From the NCBI GenBank assembly GCA_001899635.1, contig MKVQ01000031.1, forward strand, positions 1 through 64,000: a DNA stretch of 64,000 nt, written 5' to 3'. The translations under genes were made by a program, and so were the position numbers. Positions 55,904 through 64,000 of this stretch are shown here, piece after piece. Under the pieces are notes generated by a model. It had not been told where the DNA came from and searched no databases. It worked only from the letters and a program-made list of their open reading frames with translations. This DNA is from Myxococcales bacterium 68-20. Lineage in GTDB: Bacteria > Myxococcota_A > Polyangia > Polyangiales > Polyangiaceae. Position 1 is the stretch's first letter; each line of letters starts with the position of its first letter.

Positions 55904-57225
55904 AACGATCGTTTGTCATCGCATGTGCGACGCTTCCAATCGCGACTGGCGTTGCGTGCGCGGCATCGGAAGACGGAGATCCTTCCATTGCGCCCCACTC
56001 GCCGTCGGTGGTCGAGGCTGCGGACGCCGCGACTCGAGAAGCGGCAGTGGACGCGGACGCGGCCCCACCGACGTGCAGTCCGGCGGGCTGGTGCATCACC
56101 TCTTTGCCAGACGCGGATCTGGTGATGAAGGACATCTGGCCGGTTCCAGGTCATGCCTTCGCGCTCGCGGAGAGCCCGACGCTCGGCGTCAGAGTCCTCG
56201 AGTGGGAAGACACCAGCGCAACGTGGAAGTACATCGACGACAACACTCAGAACGAGCCCGGATACGGCCAATATCTCGGTCGAATATGGTCGCCGGGCGA
56301 GAACGAGATCTATTTCGGAATAGCGCCTGGGACCATCTACCACGGAGTACGGGCGCAGCCTCCAGCGACCGGCTGGTCATGGACACGAGACCGACTACCG
56401 GACAATGGAACGAACGTGGAGGACGGCTACCCGATCTACCGCAACTTGACGAGCATAGGCGAGACGCAGCTGTTCGAGTTGTCCTCTCGGTATCCCGCGC
56501 TGGGCGTGTGGGGAACGAGCAGCGATGACGTCTACGCATGGTACGCGGACACGATCTACCACTGGGTCAGCGACGACGGCGGCGCGCCCTCGTGGGTCGC
56601 GGAGTACGTCGCCGCGGACCGCGACGACCCCAGCGAACGGCTCTACGTCCTGGGCGCCGCCGGAACGAATCGAGACGACGTTTGGTTTTCGATCGCCAGG
56701 GAGAGCTACTCCATATTTACTGAGCTGAGCTCGTGCGCGATCCTGATGCGTAAGACGCCCGCAGGGTACGACCGCATCGCCGACGGTGTCATCTCCGCCA
56801 ACACGTGCAGAGACAAAGCGGGATTCTTGCGACTTGGAGACGGAGGATGGCTCACGGATCTCCAGGCCGTGGCGGGAAACCGATTCGTCGGCCTCAGGGG
56901 GGCTCGCGACGTCGTCGAGATCTCGGTGGAGGGGGACACCTATTCCGTCACCGTCGCGCCTGTTCCCGCAAAGGCCGCCGACGTGCCCTTCTCGTCGCTA
57001 TGGGCTGCTCCGGAGGAGCAAGTATGGCTTGCCGGAAGAAGCGTCGTCGTTCGCGGAGCCGACGTCGGGGATGGCGGCGCCTACCAGATTTCGACGACCT
57101 CGCTGAACGGAGGGGTCCTCAACAAGCCCGCATACGAAAGACCCTTGTACCACGTTCGAGGCACATCCAACACCGACCTCTGGGTGATTGGGGACCGCTA
57201 TGCACTACACAAAACGACTCCTTGA
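55900..57225 (+). CDS. Lipoprotein with VWG-type beta-propeller repeats (cassette 2, gene 3)
   Basis: 441 aa. TTG start with GGAGG six bases upstream, overlapping the previous stop. Lipobox PIATGVACAA. Shares with 10517-11704 the pair CSPAGWCITSLP near the N-terminus and the ending DLWVIGDRYALHKTTP. Blades include GRIWSPGENEIYFG and LGVWGTSSDDVYAWYAD. It is more diverged and has fewer canonical repeats than its partner. Its 3' end overlaps gene 4 by 26 bp. Confidence 0.78.
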   Translation: MKRSFVIACATLPIATGVACAASEDGDPSIAPHSPSVVEAADAATREAAVDADAAPPTCSPAGWCITSLPDADLVMKDIWPVPGHAFALAESPTLGVRVLEWEDTSATWKYIDDNTQNEPGYGQYLGRIWSPGENEIYFGIAPGTIYHGVRAQPPATGWSWTRDRLPDNGTNVEDGYPIYRNLTSIGETQLFELSSRYPALGVWGTSSDDVYAWYADTIYHWVSDDGGAPSWVAEYVAADRDDPSERLYVLGAAGTNRDDVWFSIARESYSIFTELSSCAILMRKTPAGYDRIADGVISANTCRDKAGFLRLGDGGWLTDLQAVAGNRFVGLRGARDVVEISVEGDTYSVTVAPVPAKAADVPFSSLWAAPEEQVWLAGRSVVVRGADVGDGGAYQISTTSLNGGVLNKPAYERPLYHVRGTSNTDLWVIGDRYALHKTTP

Positions 57226-58585
57226 TCGCCGTCTATCGCCTGCGGTCTTCTTCTCCTCCTACGTGGCCATAGGGGCGGTGGCTGCAAGCTGCTCGAGCGG
57301 CGACGGCGGGCGAGCCGGCTCCGAGCCGATGGACGCCGCGGCGGAAGCATCGCCGGCACCTCGCGACGACGCGGCGGTCGACGCTCGGCCGCCCGCCGAC
57401 GCGGGCCCCTTCGATGCGGCCCCTCTCCCGATTGTCTGCGGGTCTCCGCCTTGCGCGACGGCCCTGGTCACGACGCTCGGCGTCGAGACGGTCGATCGGG
57501 GAGAGGAAGGCTTCTGCGCTCTGCTCCACGACGGAACGGTAGCGTGCTGGGGCGCGGGAGGGGCTGGCCAGCTCGGACGCGGGAACACCCAGGACAGCGT
57601 CACCCCCGCACGCGTCGTCGGTCTCTCGGAGGTCGCCGTGCTCGATCACACGTGCGCGCTCGACAAAAGCGGCGCGGCGTATTGCTGGGGAACGGGACCC
57701 TATCTGCAGAACGACGCAGCGGCCACGACCAAAGAGCTCGTGCCGGTAAAGCTGCCGATCCCACCCGCGACGAACATAGCGACGGGGATGTCGGCCGCAT
57801 GCGCCGCATTCGAAAATGGCATTCATTGTTGGGGACTCAATGCGTCCGGTCAGATCGCTGAGCTGGACAACGCCTCGTCGCTTACCGCCTTCCCACCACG
57901 AGCGATGGCGGTTCCTCCCGGCGCGCCGGTTCGCGATCTCGTCGTCGCCGAGGCGGCCTTCGTCGTCCGTGAGGACGGCGTGACGTTGAGCTGGGGTGCA
58001 GGCCCGCTCATCGGGCGCGTCTCGTCGTTGTTCCCGGATCCCTACCCTGGGCCTCTCGCGCTCGGTGGCATTTCATCGCTCGATGTGGCCAATGACAATG
58101 CGTGCGCAGTCGCGGGAGCAATTGGCTATTGCTGGGGAGCCGTCGTCTCGGATCCTGCGGGGATTCCGGTCAGCAAGACGGATCGCGCGCTTCCCGAGGC
58201 GGTCATGACGCCAGAGCCCATCGTTCAGATCGCCACGACGCGTACTCTGCGCGCTCCCGTCAACGACGTCTTCGAGGATCAATACGGGAGGCCGATCCTG
58301 CAACCGCCGCGGTGGTGTGCGACCGCCGCCTCGGGAGACGTGTATTGCTGGGGGTACAACGCGAGCGGCCAGGCAGGCGACGGGACGAAGAGCTACGCGT
58401 ACAAGGCCGTCAAGGTCGTCGGCCTTCCGGGCCCCGCCGCTCAGGTGAAGACGACGCCTGGCACGACGTGCGCGCTCCTGACGACCGGGAAGGTGCATTG
58501 TTGGGGAAGCAACTATTATGGGCAGCTCGGTAGCGGGCAGCCCAAGGTGTCGAGTCTCGCTCCACGGGAAGTGGTGCTGCCATGA
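57200..58585 (+). CDS. RCC1-repeat lipoprotein (cassette 2, gene 4)
   Basis: 461 aa. Start ATG at 57200, preceded by GGGGACC and lying inside the end of gene 3. Signal with VGAVAASCSSG-type lipobox, an Asp/Ala spacer, then RCC1 blades: VACWGAGGAGQLGRGN, IHCWGLNASGQI, VYCWGYNASGQAGDG and VHCWGSNYYGQLGSG. Same architecture as 9001-10494. Overlaps gene 5 by ATGA. Confidence 0.84.
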   Translation: MHYTKRLLDRRLSPAVFFSSYVAIGAVAASCSSGDGGRAGSEPMDAAAEASPAPRDDAAVDARPPADAGPFDAAPLPIVCGSPPCATALVTTLGVETVDRGEEGFCALLHDGTVACWGAGGAGQLGRGNTQDSVTPARVVGLSEVAVLDHTCALDKSGAAYCWGTGPYLQNDAAATTKELVPVKLPIPPATNIATGMSAACAAFENGIHCWGLNASGQIAELDNASSLTAFPPRAMAVPPGAPVRDLVVAEAAFVVREDGVTLSWGAGPLIGRVSSLFPDPYPGPLALGGISSLDVANDNACAVAGAIGYCWGAVVSDPAGIPVSKTDRALPEAVMTPEPIVQIATTRTLRAPVNDVFEDQYGRPILQPPRWCATAASGDVYCWGYNASGQAGDGTKSYAYKAVKVVGLPGPAAQVKTTPGTTCALLTTGKVHCWGSNYYGQLGSGQPKVSSLAPREVVLP

Positions 58586-60357
58586 GGCGCAAGCTCGTCC
58601 GCGGTGGCGCGGCTGCCGTTCTCGGGCTCGCGTTCGGCGCCGCCGGCGCCTGCAGTGACGATCGGACCGGTTTCAATCAGTCCGGGGGAAGCTTCGTCGT
58701 GGATGCCTCCACTTCGGACGTCGGCTGCCCGCTCCAATGCTCGCTCGACGGGCGCGCGGTCATGCGGTCATGCACGGGCGAGGTCGTCGAGGCATGCGCC
58801 CCCGAGCTCGCGTGCGGCGACGCGCGTTGTCAGGGTCAGTGCTCGGCTGCGGCCGCGAATCGAAGCTCGAACGGCTGCGAATTCTATTTCCAGATACCTC
58901 GGTTCACCGCGAATTTCCCTCAGTCCTGTTATGCCGCCTTCATCGTAAATACGTCGACCCTACCCCTCGATGTCTCGCTCGATCTCGAAGGAAAGAACAT
59001 CGATGTCTCGAAGGCGATGTTCCTCACGAACCCGGGCGATGCGACGTTGATTCCACACGTCGGCCCGATCGCCCCCGGCGAGAGCGCGATCCTCTTCGTG
59101 TCCGATCGCAGCAATCCCGACGTTCCGCGACCGAACGAGGGCGTCGAGCGCATCGGTTGCCCCGAAGGCGTCGTTCCCGCCGTGTACGAGGACGCGCCCC
59201 TGCCTCCCGGCAGCGGACTCGGCAGTTCATTTCATCTGACGACGAACGCGCCCGTTGGCCTCACGACGATCTACCCGTTCGGCGGAGCGTCGAGCTGGCT
59301 CCCGTCGGCGACCCTTGTCTTGCCGGTCACGGCGTGGGCGAAGGAGAACCTCATCGTCAATGGATGGCAGGTGGGGATGAGCGGTGTGCCCAGCGCGCAG
59401 CTCTTCGCTTCCGAGGACGGCACCGAGGTTACGCTGCTCCCGACGCACGACATTGCGGGCGGGAACGGCGTCAAGAGCGCGCCCGCAAAGGTGCCGGTCA
59501 CCTACCGTCTCGACAAGGGGCAGCTACTCCAGCTCGTCCAGGACGAAGAGCTCTCCGGTAGTGTCGTCTCTTCGACGAAGCCGATCAGCATCGTAGGCGG
59601 GAACAGTTGCGCGAACATCCCGACGGGCACAACCATCGCCTGCGATGTCCTGGCCCAGCAACTTCCGGCCTTCGAGCAGTGGGGATCGGAGTACGTCGGC
59701 GTCGGCTACCGCCCCCGTGCCGGCGACGAGGGCGAGGCGATGCCGTATCGCATCGTCGCGGCCCGAGACGGGACGCGCCTCGACTACGATCCTGTGGTGC
59801 CGCCCGGCGCTCCGCTCACGCTGTCGGCGGGAGAAGTGGCGACGTTCTATTCCGGGGCGGGAGAGCCTTTCGTCGTTCGGACTCAGGACGTCGACCATCC
59901 GATCTATCTGGCCGCGTTCATGACTGGTTCCGGCGTCTCCTCTGCCGGCGGCGTTGGAGATCCGGAGTTCGTCAACGTCGTGCCTGCAGGGCAGTATTTG
60001 AGCTCGTACAGCTTCTATGCAGACCCGACGTACAAGGAGACCTCGCTCGTCATCGTGAGAGCGAAGGACGGCGGTCAGTTCAAAGACGTGTGGCTGGAGT
60101 GCGCGGGCAACGTGAGCAGCTTCCGGCCGGTCGGCACGAGAGGCGAATACGAGTTCGCCAGGGTCGACCTCGCGCGCAACCACGGGCCCGGGGATACGTT
60201 CGGCACGAGCGTTTGCCGGACCGGCCTCCAGCGGATGCGGAGCAACGGCCCGTTCACCGCGACGCTCTGGGGTTGGGACTACTACGCCAGCTACGCCTAT
60301 CCCGGCGGAATGGCCCAGCGGAAGCTCGTGCTGACACCACTGGTGCCGATCCGTTGA
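58582..60357 (+). CDS. Lipoprotein, IgGFc-binding-protein-like (cassette 2, gene 5)
   Basis: 591 aa. Lipobox FGAAGACSD, a Cys-rich N-terminal patch (CPLQCSLDGRAVMRSC, CGDARCQGQC, GCEFYFQIP), then a long beta-rich domain with GGASSWLPSATLVLPVTAW, DVDHPIYLAAFMTG and ending YASYAYPGGMAQRKLVL. Every section has a counterpart in 7175-8986 in the same order. Last gene of the cassette; 176 bp later modB begins. Confidence 0.82.
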   Translation: MRRKLVRGGAAAVLGLAFGAAGACSDDRTGFNQSGGSFVVDASTSDVGCPLQCSLDGRAVMRSCTGEVVEACAPELACGDARCQGQCSAAAANRSSNGCEFYFQIPRFTANFPQSCYAAFIVNTSTLPLDVSLDLEGKNIDVSKAMFLTNPGDATLIPHVGPIAPGESAILFVSDRSNPDVPRPNEGVERIGCPEGVVPAVYEDAPLPPGSGLGSSFHLTTNAPVGLTTIYPFGGASSWLPSATLVLPVTAWAKENLIVNGWQVGMSGVPSAQLFASEDGTEVTLLPTHDIAGGNGVKSAPAKVPVTYRLDKGQLLQLVQDEELSGSVVSSTKPISIVGGNSCANIPTGTTIACDVLAQQLPAFEQWGSEYVGVGYRPRAGDEGEAMPYRIVAARDGTRLDYDPVVPPGAPLTLSAGEVATFYSGAGEPFVVRTQDVDHPIYLAAFMTGSGVSSAGGVGDPEFVNVVPAGQYLSSYSFYADPTYKETSLVIVRAKDGGQFKDVWLECAGNVSSFRPVGTRGEYEFARVDLARNHGPGDTFGTSVCRTGLQRMRSNGPFTATLWGWDYYASYAYPGGMAQRKLVLTPLVPIR

Positions 60358-60533
60358 CCGCGAGCTCTTCCCCGCTCGAGGTTCGGTCCGTCACGGCTGT
60401 TGCCTCGCCCTTCGCCCGCAACCTCATCCCCTTCCCCAACCCCCCTTCGCGCGCGGCCGGCGCGACTCTCCGCGCCAGGCTCATCTCTCACCACATCCAC
60501 TGAGCCACCTCGTAGAATCGTGGCCGCGCGGGC

Positions 60534-61196
60534 ATGGAGCTCGATCCCCTCTTCCTGTCGTTCGAGATCGCCGCCGCCGCGACGATCATCGCGGCCCTCG
60601 TCGGTGTCGCGGTCGCGGCGATCCTTGCGAATTTTCGGTTCCCCGGCCGCGACCTCGTCGACGTGCTCTTCACCGCGCCGATCGTGATGCCGCCGACGGT
60701 GCTGGGCTACTACGTGCTCGTCCTCCTCGGACGCCGCAGCTTCCTCGGCCACGCGTTCGAGTCGCTCACCGGCACGTCGATCGTGTTCACGAAGGTCGGC
60801 GCCGTGGTCGCCGCCGTCATCGGTGCGCTGCCCCTCGTCGTGAAGAGCGTGCGGACGGCGCTCGAGGAGACGGATCCCACGCTCGTCCAGGCCGCGCGGA
60901 CGCTGGGGGCGACTCCGTTGCGCGCGTTCTTCACGATCCAGCTCCCCCTCGCCTACCGCGGTATCGCTGCCGCGTTGATGCTCGCGTTCGCACGAGCGCT
61001 CGGCGACTTCGGGGTGACGTTGATGGTCGCCGGCGACATCCCCGGCCAGACGCAGACGGCGTCGCTCGCGATCTACGATGCGATCCAGGCGCATCGCGAG
61101 CGCGACGCGGCGGTGATGATCGCGGTGCTCACCGGCGTCGTCATCGTGCTGCTCTACATCGTCGGCAAGCTCACCGCTCGCGAGCGATCGTCATGA
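60534..61196 (+). CDS. modB: Molybdate ABC transporter permease ModB
   Basis: 220 aa with five or six membrane segments. Typical ModB/CysTW blocks: FTAPIVMPPTVLGYYVLVLLG, EETDPTLVQAARTLGATPLRAFFTIQLPLAYRGI (EAA loop for ATPase contact) and FARALGDFGVTLMVAGDIPGQTQTASLAIYDAI. It works in the inner membrane with ModA and ModC. Its ATG lies 176 bp after the cassette, and its stop overlaps modC by ATGA. It is about 9.7 kb from modA, an unusual separation. Confidence 0.95.
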   Translation: MELDPLFLSFEIAAAATIIAALVGVAVAAILANFRFPGRDLVDVLFTAPIVMPPTVLGYYVLVLLGRRSFLGHAFESLTGTSIVFTKVGAVVAAVIGALPLVVKSVRTALEETDPTLVQAARTLGATPLRAFFTIQLPLAYRGIAAALMLAFARALGDFGVTLMVAGDIPGQTQTASLAIYDAIQAHRERDAAVMIAVLTGVVIVLLYIVGKLTARERSS

Positions 61197-61888
61197 CGTC
61201 GGCCGCGCTGTCCGTCCGGCTGGTGATCGAGCCGAAGGGAGATCCTCGCGGGCTCCACATCGACGTCTCGTTCGACGTGCCGCCCGGTGTCACCGTCCTC
61301 TTCGGGCCATCGGGCGCAGGGAAGAGCCGCACGCTCGCGAGCATCGCGGGGCTCCTCCGGCCGCACCAGGGACGTGTCGCGCTCGGAGACGAGGTCTGGT
61401 TCGACGCCGAGCGGCGCATCGAGCTGCCCATCCACCGGCGACGCGTCGCGTACGTGTTCCAGTCGCTCGCGCTCTTCCCCCACATGAGCGCGGCCGAGAA
61501 CGTCGCGTACGGGCTGCCTCGCGACGTGCCTCGCGACGAGCGGCGCGCGCGTGCGCTCGAGATGCTGACGAAGATGCACGTCGAGAAGCTCGCCGACCGG
61601 ATGCCACGCACCTTCTCCGGAGGCGAGGCCCAGCGGGTGGCGCTCGCCCGCGCCTTCGCGATGACCCCGCGCGCGGTCCTCCTCGACGAGCCGTTCAGCG
61701 CGCTCGACGCCGAGCTCAAGGCGGAGCTCCTGCGCGAGGTGGGCGAGCAGCTCGCGCGCGACCGCGTACCGACTGTGCTCGTCACGCATCAGCCCGCGGA
61801 GGCGGAGCTCCTCGGCGAGCGCGTCGTCTTCATCGAGAAGGGGCGCGTGTCGAGAACGACGTCGATGAGCGACGCCCCGTTTCGCTGA
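61193..61888 (+). CDS. modC: Molybdate ABC transporter ATPase ModC, short form
   Basis: 231 aa. Walker A GPSGAGKS, Q-loop VFQSLALFPHMS, signature TFSGGEAQRVALARA, Walker B AVLLDEPFSALD and H-loop VLVTHQ. Energises molybdate import with ModB. Standard ModC has about 350 residues, with a C-terminal molybdate-binding MOP domain; it is missing here because the protein stops soon after the H-loop. The ATG overlaps modB. Confidence 0.93.
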   Translation: MTSAALSVRLVIEPKGDPRGLHIDVSFDVPPGVTVLFGPSGAGKSRTLASIAGLLRPHQGRVALGDEVWFDAERRIELPIHRRRVAYVFQSLALFPHMSAAENVAYGLPRDVPRDERRARALEMLTKMHVEKLADRMPRTFSGGEAQRVALARAFAMTPRAVLLDEPFSALDAELKAELLREVGEQLARDRVPTVLVTHQPAEAELLGERVVFIEKGRVSRTTSMSDAPFR

Positions 61889-61891
61889 TCG

Positions 61892-63076
61892 TCAGGCCGG
61901 CGCCCGACGCAGCTCGCGCAGGAGCGGGAGCGTACCGAAGGCGGCGAGCGTCGCGCCCACCACACACACGGCTGTCCATCCGCCCGCGGACCACGCGAGC
62001 GACCCGGCGAACGTGCCGGCCGCGCCTCCTGCGAAGTACGTGACCATGTAGAGCGCGTTGAGCCGGTTGCGAAGCTCGGCGCGCATTCCGTAGATCACGG
62101 TCTGGTTGGTGAGGTGACTCGCCTGGACGCCCGCGTCGAGGAGGACGACGCCGACCCCGATCGCGACGAGCGAGCGCGCTCCGAGGGCGAAGACGAGGAA
62201 GGCCACTCCTGCCACGGCGAGACCGAGAACGTTGAGGCGCGACGGCGCCGGACCGACCGCGAGGCGACCGGCGACCGGCGCGACGAACACTCCGACGACG
62301 CCGATCGCGCCGAACAGGCCGGCGGTCGCGCTGCCGTACCCGAGGTCCGCCAGATGGAACGACAACATCGACCAGAAGAGGCTGAAGCAGCCCATCCCGA
62401 ACGCGCCGACCAGCGCTCGCTTGCGGAGCGTCGGCTCGGAGACCAGGACCGTCCCGAGCGAGCGAAGGATCGTCACCCATCGCATGCGCTCGGCGGGTTC
62501 GCGCGCCGGCATCGCGATGCGGAGCACGACCGTGAGCACGGTCATCGTTCCCGCGGCGATGAGGTAGACGGCGCGCCAGCCGAGCGCCGCGCCGAGCGCG
62601 CCGCTCGCCGTGCGTGAGAGAAGGATCCCGGCGAGGAGGCCGGACATGACTCCGCCGACGACACGCCCGCGCTCTTCGGGGCGCACGAGGTCCACCGCGT
62701 AGGGGATGATCATCTGGACCACGGAGCAGGCGACGCCGACGAAGAAGCTCGCCGCTCCGAGCTCGAGGATCGAGCTCGAGCGCGCGACGAGCAGGAGCGC
62801 GACGATCGACGTGGCCGAGGTCGTGACGATGACCGAGCGCCGCTCGCGACCGTCGCCGAGCGGGACGAGCAGGATCATCCCGAGCGCGTAGCCGAGCTGC
62901 GTCACCGTCATCGTCGTGCCGACCTCGGCGACGCCGGCATGCAGGTCCGTCGCGATCGCGGCAGCGAGAGGCTGCGCAAAGTAGAGGTTGGAGACCGCAA
63001 CCCCCACGGCCACCGAGAGAAGGAGGAGAAGGCCTCGCGGCGTGCCGCTGGGCGCGAGGGACTGCGCGTTGCTCAA
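61892..63076 (-). CDS. MFS transporter, drug-efflux type
   Basis: 394 aa with about 12 hydrophobic segments. The opening NLYFAQPLAAAIATDL and PLGDGRERRSVIV (cytoplasmic loop 2-3, the MFS motif A region) are typical, as is GRVVGGVMSGLLAGILLSRTASGALG (motif C-like). Substrate unknown. Convergent with modC, three bases apart. Confidence 0.88.
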   Translation of the reverse strand: MSNAQSLAPSGTPRGLLLLLSVAVGVAVSNLYFAQPLAAAIATDLHAGVAEVGTTMTVTQLGYALGMILLVPLGDGRERRSVIVTTSATSIVALLLVARSSSILELGAASFFVGVACSVVQMIIPYAVDLVRPEERGRVVGGVMSGLLAGILLSRTASGALGAALGWRAVYLIAAGTMTVLTVVLRIAMPAREPAERMRWVTILRSLGTVLVSEPTLRKRALVGAFGMGCFSLFWSMLSFHLADLGYGSATAGLFGAIGVVGVFVAPVAGRLAVGPAPSRLNVLGLAVAGVAFLVFALGARSLVAIGVGVVLLDAGVQASHLTNQTVIYGMRAELRNRLNALYMVTYFAGGAAGTFAGSLAWSAGGWTAVCVVGATLAAFGTLPLLRELRRAPA

Positions 63077-63165
63077 GGCCGGCCGTCCATAGCATTGCCG
63101 ACGCGCTTCCGTCGCACGCGGCGCGCTCCCGTCAGGGACGACGGCGACGCTGATGGCAGAGCTCG

Positions 63166-64000
63166 TCAGACGGCGAGCTTGAGCCCGATGGGGAGGCCCT
63201 CGCCCAGGATCGCGACGCGCTCTTCCTCACCGACCTCGGCCAGCTCGCGCACGGCTCGAATCCATGTCTCCTTGGCGTTCATCGCCACGAGCCGCTTCTC
63301 GATCTCGCCGCGGAGGCGCGGGTTCACGTCCCTCGCGCGATCCCCGGTGACGCGAGCGAGCTGCACGGCGGCATGCTGAGCCGTCGCGATGTTCTCCCAC
63401 TTCAAGCGGAGCAGACGCTCGATCCAGGCCTCCACGTTCCTCACGGGGACGACGTGATGGACGCTCGCATAGACCGGCACCCGCGCGCCGACGCGGCCAA
63501 CGGCCGTCCAGAGCCGTGCGTCGTCGTTCGTCCACGTCTTTTCGACGATCCAGTCGCCGAGCACCGCTCGACGCGCCGCCGAGGCGCGCTCGAGCGCCGC
63601 GAGCATCACGAGGGCTTCGCCCCCGTCCTCGGGCACGCGCTTCGGCGGCTTCAGACCTGCCTCCTTCGGCGCAACGATCGGGTCCATCGCGTCGCGGATG
63701 GCCTCCTGCATCGGCTCGGTGAGGCCGCCCGCCATACGGCGCCATGCGATGAAGAACTGCTGCCAGCCCTGCGCTTCGTTCGGGAAGCCGAGACGACCGT
63801 CGAACAGCGGCCACGCGCGCTCGATGCGCTTGGGATCGCCGGGATCGCCGAAGCCGGGACGCATGCAGAAGCCGAGGAGGAGCCAGTAGGCGCGCTCGTG
63901 GTTCGGGCTTCGCCGGCGCGATCCCGTGTTCGAGAGGAGGCGGTCGACGAGGTGACGGCATGTCTCCATCGTCCACGTGAGGCGATCGCCGAGCGTCTTC
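63166..64000 (-). CDS. Hsp70-family protein, C-terminal part (gene cut by window)
   Basis: At least 278 codons, with the frame open at the window edge, so the start lies outside. The visible part carries the block SPNHERAYWLLLGFCMRPGFGDPGD and GWQQFFIAWRRMAGGLTEPMQEAI, typical of the domain (DUF3731-like) that follows an Hsp70 ATPase in some bacterial proteins. The ATPase domain itself is not seen. Convergent with nothing; it lies 89 bp upstream of the MFS gene on the same strand. Confidence 0.7.
   Translation of the reverse strand, partial: KTLGDRLTWTMETCRHLVDRLLSNTGSRRRSPNHERAYWLLLGFCMRPGFGDPGDPKRIERAWPLFDGRLGFPNEAQGWQQFFIAWRRMAGGLTEPMQEAIRDAMDPIVAPKEAGLKPPKRVPEDGGEALVMLAALERASAARRAVLGDWIVEKTWTNDDARLWTAVGRVGARVPVYASVHHVVPVRNVEAWIERLLRLKWENIATAQHAAVQLARVTGDRARDVNPRLRGEIEKRLVAMNAKETWIRAVRELAEVGEEERVAILGEGLPIGLKLAV

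Overview
The window looks like chromosomal DNA of a myxobacterium, probably a Polyangiales-type relative of Labilithrix or Sorangium. The reasons are the very high GC, the dense lipoproteins with tandem NCGGCGxxC cysteine motifs, a MYXO-CTERM-like C-terminus at about 45.2 kb, a Ser/Thr kinase with a long helical tail, an ECF sigma factor coupled to a membrane protein, and c-type cytochrome lipoproteins. I see no rRNA, tRNA, CRISPR array or intact insertion sequence. The Hsp70-type gene at the right edge is cut by the window.

Layout. 0.2-1.8 kb: a dormancy-like group (CBS-domain protein, ribosome hibernation factor, universal stress protein). 1.8-2.4 kb: a higher-order non-coding repeat. 2.9-7.1 kb: Ser/Thr kinase, SDR oxidoreductase and TetR regulator, with duplicated gene ends beside the first two. 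7.2-14.1 kb: a five-gene lipoprotein cassette on the minus strand. 14.5-20 kb: SDR-like protein, beta-propeller protein, SelO and a caspase/CHAT-like lipoprotein. 20.1-23.9 kb: a sulfur module in which a YeiH transporter fused to a cysteine-dioxygenase-like cupin is divergent from a sulfite dehydrogenase and its dihaem cytochrome. 23.9-34.6 kb: CTP synthase, fatty acid desaturase, GH43-type hydrolase, small envelope genes and an AtoE-type transporter. 34.8-41.8 kb: envelope proteins, an orphan response regulator, a TonB-dependent receptor and LpxC. 42.2-47 kb: a probable surface electron-transfer operon. 47-50.8 kb and 60.5-61.9 kb: molybdenum genes (ECF-like transporter, two molybdenum-storage-type subunits, modA, then modB and modC). 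51-60.4 kb: a block lying between modA and modBC that carries an ECF sigma factor, its coupled membrane protein and a second copy of the five-gene lipoprotein cassette.

The most striking observation is that the two cassettes (about 7.2-14.1 kb on minus and 53.4-60.4 kb on plus) hold the same five protein types in the same order: six-repeat Cys-rich lipoprotein, VWG-propeller 1, VWG-propeller 2, RCC1 protein, IgGFc-binding-like protein. Genes inside both are mostly translationally coupled. The second copy is physically coupled to a sigma factor and separates modA from modBC. Other notable points are the transporter-dioxygenase fusion, an approximately 130-bp structured repeat present twice, and tandem duplication of gene 3' ends. 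All family assignments rest on motifs read by eye; no database search was run.
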